From: Fasciolopsis buskii
Taxonomy: Eukaryota > Platyhelminthes > Trematoda > Plagiorchiida > Fasciolidae
Assembly: GCA_008360955.1 (NCBI GenBank)
Contig: LUCM01004676.1
Coordinates: 240,608 to 304,607, forward strand
Reading direction: 5' to 3'
DNA length: 64,000 bases
The stretch's first letter is position 1, and each line of letters begins with the position of its first letter. Below, piece after piece: positions 1 to 12,400 of this stretch. Made by a program: the position numbers and the translations under genes. Under the pieces are notes generated by a model that was not told where the DNA came from, searched no databases, and saw nothing but the letters and a program-made list of their open reading frames with translations.

Positions 1-69
1 TTAGCGATGCTTTTGCTTGGTTGGTCTCATATGTTAGCAACAATGGTTTGTGAGTAATTGGAATTATAC

Positions 70-444
70 CTCTAACTCCATTCCGCTGATTCCTGTCAAC
101 AGTAGTGGAGTGTTAAATTCATTCTTGGCACGCCATGTACCCGTCTCCCCACCCCTATCGTATACAAATTCGTCACGCAATGATACCCAAATAACGGTGG
201 GCATGGAAACAGGGGTGCGGTTCGATTCTTCATGAGCTGCATTTGATAGCCTTTCATCCACTCGCATATTGTCCAGGGCCACATTCCAATAGGCTTTGGT
301 CACCTGCGCTTGAAATTGGCTGATAGCCGAACCGTCCGGCTGAGACGCACCGTAAATTGGCCAGCCCACGAGCTGACGAAAATTAGCCAGTCCAGTTTCG
401 CGGAATGTGCATAGCTCGTCAATGTTGAATGAGTTATCTAGAAC
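70..444 (-). CDS. PALD1: Paladin exon 11: start of second paladin repeat
   Basis: 125 codons (530-654) after the acceptor CATTTCAG. It contains LANFRQLVGWPIYGASQP and TVIWVSLRDEFVYDRGG, matching VANFRRVPRMPIYGTAQP and KVVWVSLREEAVLE of vertebrate paladin. Between these two blocks the worm protein has about 15 to 20 extra residues. The donor GTATAA follows GAG at base 70. The first 69 bases are the start of the next intron. Confidence 0.93.
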
Positions 445-3400
445 CTGAAATGAAAACATTTAGCTGTGTCGGTCAAATTCACCAACGGTTTCCAACACGC
501 TTTGGTTAGGCAAGCCAAAGAAATACTTTGTAAATTTGGACAAAATTATTGACATCCCTCCGCTATAAACAGGTTTTAAATGTGTCGATATGCATACATG
601 GAAAAAGGCGACAATTTTTCTTCAAAACGATTACAATTATATTGGATGAGTGGAATGTGGTAACGTGCAGAATACTTAAAGAACGGATATTTATGTAGAG
701 GACTTTGCAAAAAAGCTATCCAGCTTCTTTATTCATGTTCAATTTTTTTACTTATACAAGAATGAAATGAGAAACGCTTCACAGACCCGTCAAAAGAAAA
801 TGCACTACGGGCAGGGGAAGTCTTGTCGTTGTAGTGACGGGATTTCCGTTCGACTCTCGGAAGGTAGACAACATAAAATAATGATAGCCTCTCCGAAAAA
901 ACCGCTTCACTTTTCCAGTGATGCGCCTATATTTTATCAGTTTTTATTATTGCTGTATTTCTAGCAAAGCCTGCCTCGAATTGCTGCTGGTAAATCCTAT
1001 TTTGTTCTTTTTACCGGGGTCGTAACTCATCCTGTTTGAGATAAACATTTGGTGGCTAAAACCTGAGATATCAACCAAAATGCTTGCTAGGCAACTCTAT
1101 AGCTTACGGCCTACTGTTGAAAATATTAGTCAGTTCTTGCTGAATGACAGGAATGCAAGTTCAAGTATTTTGTTCCCTGCGCTGTTTACATTGGATTGGA
1201 AAATGGGCATGGGTTTCGGCAAGACCGATCTATGCAAAGAAGTGGGGGCCTTGGTTTTTCAACCTACATTAAGGTGCAAGAAAAAAAGGAAATAGTCGGA
1301 AACGAACCACAGCTTAACCTTCCATGCCCACGAGTTTCACAGTCACTTGCCTCTTGTTTTTATCTTGATTGCTGCCAATCAGTAATTTATTAGTTTTCGT
1401 TTTTTATTCAACCAGCAGAATCTCTTGTATGCAAATCAGAAAAAAAGGTTTGTACTCTCTCCAAAAGAATAATATTGACTTCATTCTACTTTGTTCATGG
1501 TATAGTGCCCTCAGTTCGCCACGTTGCCGCTTTTGGGATAGACTTATGTGCCAATCGGCTCAGCTGTTTGATCCAGTTCTGCACCAACCTATTATTGCAA
1601 ACAACGATCAATTTTTTTATTTAAAGCTAATGGACTAGGTCCAACTGTCAGACGAAGTTTGTTTTCAGTGCATTTACCGGGTACCAAGTAGATTTTGTTC
1701 TTCGGCTCTGCCAAGGGCCATATCTACTCGTGTTTATTAGATCATCCTCGGTAAGCCTGACATGTGATCTGGGCAACATCTCGGCGGATGTATTAACCGT
1801 CCAGTACAGCCAACTGAAACAAGCTTATAAGGTCCGGATACCTTATTCCATCCCGGTACTAGTCGTGGTGACCGCGTGCCTGTGTCCAATATTACCACTG
1901 AGAACAGTGCCATTCTGGAGGGATGACAGAGTAAAGAGAATTAAACAACTGTGCTACATTCTAATTAATCGCTTCCTGATCCATCTCCATTTCCTTCCAT
2001 TTTCAGGATCCTCAATAATTGACGTATAACAGAACCTAGAAGGACACGATTAGTTAGATCACAACAAATCTCTAGAAGACTATTTGAATGCAACGAAGAC
2101 GGAAGTTAGAGTGGTCCCGCAAACTGTATGATTCGCGATATACTTGTGTCAAAAGCGAACACTTTTCTGTCTCCCCGTGACTTTGCTCTCCCTTTTGTGC
2201 TGGATTTGCGCCCAGACTGGCTAGAGCTGCTACTGCTAGGCGTTGTACCCATTTCAAAACTAACGGTGCTTTATTTTGTGTGATTGCCTGTGTCTGCTCC
2301 TGATCCCACTAAATTCTTAGGACACCTGATTCTTCCACGTACGTGCAAACAAGAAGATAACCTTATCAATTAACGATAATGAAATTTTACGGAGTTCATC
2401 TCAAGCAATAATGCCGTTTAGAACTGCACATTCTTGGATGTTTAGGACTCCCAACCATTTCTGATGTTTTCTCCCTGATGCCTTGAAGTAATTATGAACT
2501 CACAGTGGTGTAGCTGACCCACAGAACCGGGGGGTATTTCACCTTGGATTTCCGCCCCTAACAACTGATTTTTCAGGCGAACAAGAAATTCAGAATATTC
2601 TCATTGCTTCCGTGTTCTCAAAACAAGGTGCCGAGACTCATACAGTAACAGCAGTGCCATGGTGTCACATGCAGTAGACAAAGGAAGAGTGGCAAAGCAC
2701 ATGCTGGTCTAATGACCCGAAACGCCCAGTTCACACAGGAGGATTTTACTGTTTGGTAGCACAAATTGAAAATGACCACCACTGTTTCGTTGACATTATT
2801 TGGTGGTGGTGGAAACTTTGCATTTAGGGAGAAGAAAACTATCAGTCAGCTAAAGACTGAACAACCGACACAAGCATTTCTTTAAGACAGAGTTGGTTGT
2901 GCTAAACAACGATCAGTGATTGCCACTTCTACATACTGATCCGTTATCAGACTGCCTGTTTGCTGTTCCCAAATGCTTTCTCAAGTGTTGAAAATAAATC
3001 GTTCCTCTACCCTTCTTTTATGCCTGCCCTTTTCCGGTCAGCACGATGAGCTAAATAGTTCAAGACTCACCAATATTCTTTTGCCTCCTTTCAACAGGTC
3101 GATCGGGGCGTACCATTCAGAGAGATTCAAATATGGCAACACCTGATACAATTTTGGATGTCGTCTCATCCACTCGGTGAACTTCAGGCTGAACCGCAGA
3201 GGCAACTGAAATGAAGAAGAAGCCGGATTAACCCATCGCTATTCAAGTGGAAAAAGTTTGTATCGTAACTCAATGGGGTTTCACATTACCTGATCACGCA
3301 GGTATGCGTTAAAGCAAATCAGCATGTAGTACCGTTCAAGTTCATACACGCAGTTATTTTGCAATTGGATTTTTTCTGCCTGGTGCTGCAGTTGAAAAGA

Positions 3401-6400
3401 CAAGGAGCGGACAATAGTACAAGAAAATACGTGTTAGTATAACTCAGCAAATATTAAGTAAATAAACCACTGAGCAGTAGTATATTTAGTATACGGGTGC
3501 ATGAACAAAAGCTCTCCGGAAGCACACGACTGGTTTCGCGGTTATTGTGATCGTCAGTTACACGTATCCGTTACTCTTCTGTCCAACCATACATTGTAGT
3601 GGATATCCATTGCTGATGATACCTAATAAGGATAGTTGGCTCTACAGTACATCCATGTTTTGCAGTGGCAAGTTCGATGTCAGCATTGCATGACGAATCA
3701 ATGGGAAAAGTGTTATCGGCCGATGTTCAGAGTACGGTATTTCAGTTCCGGCAAGCGGCCATTATGCAAGATAAGAAGCAACCAATAAAACTGTTGGTTT
3801 TTTAGTGGCGTCGATAAATGAAAGTGAAGATGAATAATCATGTTAGAACAACTTTAATAACCAAAAAATTTCAAATCAAAGCATGTCATATACGAGAGCC
3901 TAAAACGATATGTAATCGTCAATTCCAGTTAATTCAAATTTCCTTCGTTCGGCCATAATACTGTCTAATATGTTAGAGATAAGGCAAAATCACCGAATTA
4001 ATGTCTAGTTCTATGACAGTCACTGATTTAAATAAGCGAGAATAATGGTAAGCAAGTCATATTTAGCTCCTTTCAAATCAGGACTTACTCCCATATGGTA
4101 AGACAGGACCATGGCTTCCAATTCCAAAATAGTCTCGAGAATTTCTTCCCGTAAGTTGATAACTGCACTGCAATCTTCGACGGCTTTATCGACCTGCATT
4201 GAAGAAGATTGTGCATTGATTGCCGGAGCAGTTGAAAGGAACATTGCATAAGCGGTTATCGGACTACCAAACCCACTCAGCACAGAGTAAAAGGTAGTCT
4301 TGGGGATAGTTTGCGGAGTTTTGTTATCTCTCCAATTGCGTAATTCCAAGGTACCTGATTTCTGACCAGCTCAAATAACACACCATAATGCACAGAAAAA
4401 AGATAGAAGGCAAAGAGTGCGACAGCCAAGCGCATAAAGCGTTAATTCGTGTTAGAATAAAACAAGGAGCAACATAATGGGAGACAAACAGCTTAGAAGA
4501 ACTCAGGAAAGTGTTTGGCGGTAGCCGGCTGACTAACACCGGGGTAGGCACACACTTCGGGTCAAGAGTTTTTGCGTACAAAACGGTGGCTTCAGCCTGC
4601 TGATCAATTTAGCCTCATAAAGGGTCAATAGTCTAAGGTTATTGTTCCGTAAAATCACCTGGGATGCTTGGTTGAGGTCGTTTTGGAGGCCTACGGTTGC
4701 AAGATGTTTTACGATTGACGAGGCCGGGTTTTCCTTGCTTCCTTTCTGTTCTGGCGGACGATTAGTCATTTGTTCCACCGAGCCGTTCTGCTCATGTATG
4801 TGAATCAACATATTTTACGTACCCGAGTACGAAGATTAAAAGAAATGCTTGTATTTAACGATCTGTGCTTTTTACCCGTTCTATTCACATTGATCATGGG
4901 GACGAATTGTTTCAAATTTTTCAAAAGAATAACCCGGGAACATTACGCTAGCTTTGGATCAGCTGCTGAAGCCGAGGTGCAAATTCGCTGTGTGGAAAAC
5001 GCATGTGGGCTTTTTGAATGAATGACTCTCCATTTGTCAGTTTCCAAGCCAATTACTGAAAACTATTGACAGTAATCCTACCGGGGAATAATGCAAACTT
5101 GGTCAGAATTGTGAATTCCAAAATCGGAACAGCTAGAGGTAAAATGAAAAACATCACTGAAACAACATTTTTTCGATTCAATTTTGTCAAGCTTTTGACT
5201 TGAGTGCTAAAATATCTCGAGAATCGCCTAGAAAAACCAGGATCAACCCGTTGGATAAATTTTCGGGATGCATATGCAAACCCAAAGAAACTCCTCTGTT
5301 TGCCAATGACGCCAGGAACTTCGTTCACAACCTCGATGACTTAAAGTTGGCAAAAGCCTAAGAAGAAGGTTTTCCATTGGGTTTGAAGATCAAGTAGTCA
5401 CCATGATACATACACCAACTAAAAACCGGAGCTGGATTTCAAAACCGATTTGACCAAAAGAAAAGCCTCAAAACAACTTCGGATGACAAAACAGAGTGGT
5501 TCATAACCGAAATAGAATACTTATCTGATTCATTCATGTCAGCGCCCATCCGACAATAATGCTGATTAACACGGGAGCAGTACACCGCACGCAAGCAAAC
5601 TAGAGATAAAATCAGACCACTTCCTCTACTCAGATAGCGAATCCGGCACTTTGTTCATTGAAAAACAAGCCGATTTCATTTAGATGGAAAATGTCTTCAG
5701 ATACAGGAGGCGATTTATCCCTGACAAGTTCCTTATGGAAAAGCAGATATCAAGCTAGCCCCAGACACTACTGATACACAGTTTTATATCTAAGAACCTT
5801 CAGTAGAAACTGAAACCAATAAACACACCAAAGAATCCGCGGAAATTAGCAAAGCAGAAACTCCATTAGGATCAGGTTTACACATGCAAACCTCCGCCTA
5901 CCAGAAACTAGCACGTTGGTTAGTGCATCTTCCCAATCCCATCGGAAAACATGTGATGCCACATTATCTAAATGCCTCATTTGGACTACCAAATACTCTG
6001 GACCAACTGACAATACGTTGTCAGAATGTTTTCCGTTGATCCGCACTCGCTTTTTACCAATGTGCGCTTACACGAGACAGCAGACTACCTATGTGACAAA
6101 ATTTCTGCACTGAACCTTACTTTACGTATTCCTGTCCCATGCATTAAACATCTCACTCTTCTATATGGTATGACTTTGAATGGCAGCCACTATCAGAATG
6201 ATGGCGTTTCGATTAAATGCCCCATCGGACACAATGACGGGAATCTTCCTTGGGATGGCTGGAAGTCAAACTCATAGTCATATGGCTCAGTTCACCATGT
6301 GTAAGTGTAATACCGACGAAATTTTAATTTTTGCCCAAGAGAATCGAACTGAATTAAGTTCTTTGATCACTTCAACAAAATACACACAAATCTTTCGGTC

Positions 6401-9400
6401 ACACACGAAATAAAAAAGGACGTGACTTCCCAGATATCCTAGTGACTAGGTGTCTACAAGAATCAATAACAAAAACAGTTCACCATAAAGAAATTTGGAG
6501 TGGGCAGTGCATTCAGTTTTCCGGCCTTGCACCAGTTGCCTAAAAGTGAGGTCTCGTAAAATCACTTGTCTATAGAGGCTGAAATATCTGCAGTACAGAA
6601 CGAGTGCAGAAGGAAGAAGAGTCCCTAATGGAGAGTCTCAAGGTAAGTGGGTACCCTGATAAGTTGATCGAGATTCACAAAAGAGAACAACCTAAAGGAA
6701 CTCCAGTCGATTCAATTGAGAAAATGGGAGTCATAATCACCTTATCAATTAAAGATGATGAATCAGCCAAAACCTCAAGTATGCGCTAAAGCGCATCGAA
6801 TTTTCTGCTGAATTAAACATTCTACACACAACCAAGGGAGTAAATCTCAACAGACAATCGACAAAGGTGCCTGATCTAAATGCCACTCATGTAATTTACC
6901 AGTTCACTTGTAACCGCAGTGACACATACATAGGCAGAACGGATCGGTGCCTCGGGCGGAAAATAGGTTAGGATGTGTCCAAATGGTTAGTATAACAACT
7001 AAACATCCTCCGCCAAAACAGAAAGGAAGCAAGGAAAACCTGGCCTCGTCAATCGTAAAACATCTTGCAACCGTAGGCCACCAAAACGACCTCAACCAAG
7101 CATCCCAGGTGATTTTACGGAACAATAACCTTAGACTATTGACCCTTTATGAGGCTAAATCGATCAACAGACTGAAGCCACCGTTTTGTGCGCAAAAACT
7201 GCTGATCCACAATGTGCCTTTCATGCTGGTGACCAAACGTTTTCTTAAATTTGTCAAAACTGTTTCACATTGCGTTGCTCCTTGTTTCATTCTAACGTCA
7301 GCTTGCATTTTATTTCTTGGTCAATCGAGATTGGTAGAAATGCTTGCATCTTGCAATCTGTGCTTTGTAGGAAATGTATCCTTTCCTAATATATGCCGAA
7401 CAATTATTACAATGAAGTTAATTACATGATTACGGCATTCAATGTCTTTGTTAGTTGTATTTTTATTTATTTGGATTTTTGGGTACTTGCACGTTAATCC
7501 AGTGGCCCCGTTAACGCAGGGTCTACGTAATTCGGTCATGAATTTGACGTTAGATGACTGTATATCCTTTATCTGAATCTCTGTGCTGCCATTGGTATGC
7601 ACGCTGAATATGCAAAACGTTGAGCCGCGTTCATCCTATTGTTCATCATCTTTTATGCTTCCATCCTTTTGGCTTACTCACTGAGTTGGTAGGCAACCGC
7701 ATCGGTATCGGCTTATTATCCTAAGTACCAAGTACTGGGTCGCGGATAATCATTCAAACAAAATAGTTCATGAGAAAATTTGAAAACATCTTCCTTGGAA
7801 GAACGACATATGTCAAACCCGTTGATTTCGGCTAGCTCTTGAATCGGTCAGCAGGGGCCTGGACTAAATGTCCAACGAGAAATAAGTTTCACATCGTTAA
7901 TCTCCACAAGAATAAACAATTGATCATGACTTACCATCAGCTATCAACTGATGTTAATCCTACAGCTCCCAATTTTACCCCTCACCCTTACAGCACAATA
8001 TTTGAATAAATATTACGGTAAGGTTTATAAGCGCTGCAAAATTACGGTTATTTAAAATAAAGCAAATATTCTGAGAGAGCTCGATTCACTCGGAGTTAGA
8101 TTCCACGGGCGATCAAATGATGTCCATCGGTTAAATCTGCGGGCCTCTTACAATTGAGATCAATATCCACTACTATCCATTTTCTATTACTGCTTCCCAA
8201 TCACCGATTTTGGTTGACATTTGGCGGTACATATTTTATTTTGAACTCCGTACAAGAGAAATGCATTCGGGTTAAAACCAATAGAAATCATGTGGGTACT
8301 ACTTGGCGTCGCCCCTACGTCCTACGAGCCATGTTTACATTATAAGCGCAAAGGTATATATGCATATATTTCCACCAATAACCAGATAAAACTTTATAAC
8401 TGTAGCACCATGTCGCTCAAGAGAAACAAACTTCAAGGATGACGGAGTTTGAACACATTGTGTCACAACAGAACTGCCACTAAACACGAATTGCAGTCAT
8501 ATGGAACGACGTTTTAACCGGATAGTTTTCGGATTTTGAGGTTTTATGCCACTTAAGCCTGTGGGACTGACCAAAGCAAATCATGAAATAACTATTTCAG
8601 TTTTTGAGGAATCAATAAGTCGCAATTAGACCTGAGCAATCTGGTTCTTGTTCATGTGAAAAATATGTCAATGACTGTTTAACAAACTAAGATAACCCGT
8701 TGTGATACAGTGAACGATTGTTGGTTATGCGACCAAACCGCTATGGGCTGATGTACTGCCAAAGGTCTGATAAATTCTAGTATTAAATTTGTTAAAATGG
8801 GTGATAAGCTTACTGTGGTATCTCCGTTGGATCGAGGCCCAGCAAAGTTGGTTCATTCGTTTCCATTGGTGGTAAATGTTCCATCTGATGGAAAACTGCA
8901 CTATGAGCACAGCACACACGAAATCGTTTGAAGGCCCCAGATTTGCTCTAGTATGAACTACAAAATTAGACTTAACCAAACCAATGGTAGCTTATAGTTA
9001 AATAATCTACTTGTGTACAACAGAAACTAGCAGATGGCGGTGATGATAACAAATAGGCAGCTGTCGCCGTCATAACCTCGTTTTGCATCGAACGAACCCT
9101 TCTATCTAATCATGGACAACTCGCTGAGATCTGGTAGATTACAGTAGACCAAACCGTATCGAGCAGAGCAATTCCCACACCTGTGCTCGAGAGGCCAGTA
9201 CGTAAGGCAGTATTTTCGACCACAGTAGGAAAATTTTTTCAATCTTAATTACCTGTCTCGGGTTGTGCAGTTATAAAGGGGCAAACCAAACCCATTATGC
9301 ACTATTTTGTTAGTAGCATGTACATTTTTAGAACCCAACCCAAAAAATATAAAGCAGTCCAAATAGTTCATTGGTGTTTAGCATCGACAAGTTCTGCTTG

Positions 9401-12400
9401 TTCTCTCAGGTCGGTCAGCTGTCACCATTTTAAAACTGGAGCCAAAAAATGATGTTTGTCGATTTCCCCAGCAGAAAGAAGACCATAGATCTCAACTAAA
9501 TGTATTTGCGTACAGAATGCTTCTTGCTCAAATGAGATTTCTGAGGTAAAGCCGAAATCAATACAGATAAGGTTTTCGTGCTAAAGAGATAATCATTGTC
9601 TAGGAGTATGCTCGGAATGTTTGTTGTCAGCCACGAGGAAAGACAGACTACGTTTGCATTTTGTTTCCAACTTATTCCGGAACCATTCGAAGTTCCATTG
9701 AATTGGTATACTGGAATATCTCTTTCATAGCTGTGAAACCTAAATCATCTCACACGATAAGCGCATGCTTTTGCGTCTCCTTATGGTTTACAGGCGATCG
9801 TATGCACATTAGATCTTGACAATAGTAGGGGATGGTTTTAATATTCTCAGCAAAAATCGGAATAAATTTGACATAAATCATAAATAATGGAACACTGAAT
9901 CACTCAATTGCGTCTACACAAGAAACAACATGCCTGCACGAACTGATTGACAATTTTGATTTCCAGTGCTTTTGAGTTTCCGGCCAGATGATGTTAGGTC
10001 AAATTTGGCGACAGTTGCCTGTCAGTGACTTACTCATTGGCATAGATAACAGTAACCGTGATCGACACTAGTCAAATTCGTCTGAGAAACACTGCAACTA
10101 ATTCATAAGCAAGTATTAGTCTACCCCATGATGGGAGTCGCTTCTAATTTATTTGTCGTTTTTGTCTTTTGATCGGTCTATACAGACAGTCAACATTTTG
10201 GCGTTTCAACCTAAGGGGCGATGGCTCGAATGCTTTGAGCTCCCCTTGGCTTTCGCACTCGACAGTTCCCAGTTGGTGACAACTGTTTTATTGAAAACGA
10301 TATGTTGTTATCGCAGTAACGAAAGCGGAAGATAACTGACACAATCTGCAATTTGTAGCATAAGTTTTCTTATTTGTTTTAGAAACTGCAGCAACCAATC
10401 ACAAAGTGACTGAGCAATATTTTTCATTGGAAACGTTCAATGTAAATGGATATTTCAACTGTAATCTAATGTATATCTAGTCGTACTGCAGAAAAATTAC
10501 CAATCGCCGATTGACTTTTTTACTTATACGTGAGCAACCTCATATGAATTCTTTAGTCCTCGTTGTTTACTCACACACACACACACGCTTCTTGAAACCC
10601 TTGGAAGATCCATCTTCGGGCAGCAAATGTGCTTCCAATTATCGAGACAATTGATTCACTTGACAGCTGCAATGTAATAGCATCCGAAATACTTATACGT
10701 GTTCTGTTAAATAAATAAGCATAATTATTTCCAAAGCACACAAACCTCTTCTTTAATTTGTACCATATAGGACAGATAACGACCAACAAGACGGAGGAAT
10801 TGAAATTTCCCTGCTTTCAGTTTTTGATGTTGTGTGGTCAACAGTTGACAATCACTGCGCTTTTTGTATCCCGATCTGATCTGAGATTGTTCGATCTCAC
10901 TGTTCTTCGAGGTTTTCGATTCCGATTTGGTGCTTACACTCTTACGACTGGATTTTCGAGTAAACACGTCAGCCACCGGAGACGATGGATTGATCGAAAC
11001 AATCAGCGAGTGTAGTGCACGGAGAATGAGATAGCCCAGCGACATGCCAAGTTGAACGGCGCCGTCATGAATTTTCCTGCTGGTCACAATCATCCCGATC
11101 AAGTGTTCGCCAACGTCGGACTGATCGGCTTTAGCGAATTGCTTTTTCGGTAGAATTTCATTACAAAGCTCCTGTGATATTGATAAAAATCGACTGAGAA
11201 CAAATGTGTCGGATGATGATGATATGAACCAGTCAGAATAAAACAATAAATTGCTGCAGGCCCAACAACGACTGTTTTACAATGACTACAGAAATCATTT
11301 ACGCGTTTAGCATTCTTTGATTATGAGCAAACGAATATATATACACATTTATGTAATTTTCTCAAGCAATATCCGACAAATAGTTAGGGTGTGCCTGATT
11401 CACGGAACACATTATATCTACGCGTCGAGTCAGAAATAAAAGCGTGTGCAGTGGCCATGTCATTCAGCATGAGAACACTTGTGTTGACAACTACATTTTA
11501 AAGTAGATAAGCACGTGGACAGTCTAAGCAGGGACTAGTCGGCTGCTATGGTGTGATAGTCACTTCCTATCTTAGTAACTAGTGGATCACTAGTTCGCTG
11601 TACCAGTCATTTAACTCACTGAAGAGAAATGTGCACTTTCTCTGTAGGGCTTGGCACATTGCATACCTCCTAGTAAGCACAAACAAATAAACGAAAAAGA
11701 AGGACAATACGTATTTCTAGATGCTTTGCATAAAGCGCCATTAATCTGTATTACAAACCTATGCGTCTGTTATTTTTTACTGGCTATGACTCCTGGGCTT
11801 TGATCAGTCGGCGAAAACGTGACTTGCAGTACCCTCAATGGATTCATTTTCTTTATACTGGAAACAGAAAAGTGCGGCACCACTCTAATGTGCATCGGTC
11901 TGGTCCTAGACATTTCAGCCGGTGGATCACCCGAACAAGATAATCAACGTATTCTGCTGACATACACATGTAAGCAATGTTGATTTATTTGATTTCACTA
12001 TAGTCGTGCAACCACTGTCTAGAGCCTCACTTCGAAAACGGCAGTGCCCATTTTTCCTATGCAATCATTACTATGAATTTCATTAACTGCCACTCGCCTG
12101 CCAATATCGTTTAATTGTTGAGAATCCAGTACGATCACAATATTTGTCAACCTGACCACATCGAAATGCTTGCGCCACCAGTGACTTCGGAGGAAAATGT
12201 GAGGTTTCCGTAGTTCTTCGAAAAATAAAACGTGACTCGTCTGACAGATTCATTTTTGGCACCCAAATCAACGAGCATTGGCAATGTAAACACATACAGG
12301 CACATAAAAACATCACTATACACAACCAGACATCCATTGGCGTCTGACCATTCCGTCAGAAATATTTAGAAGCAGCCTTACCTTCAGAAAAGTTACCCAC

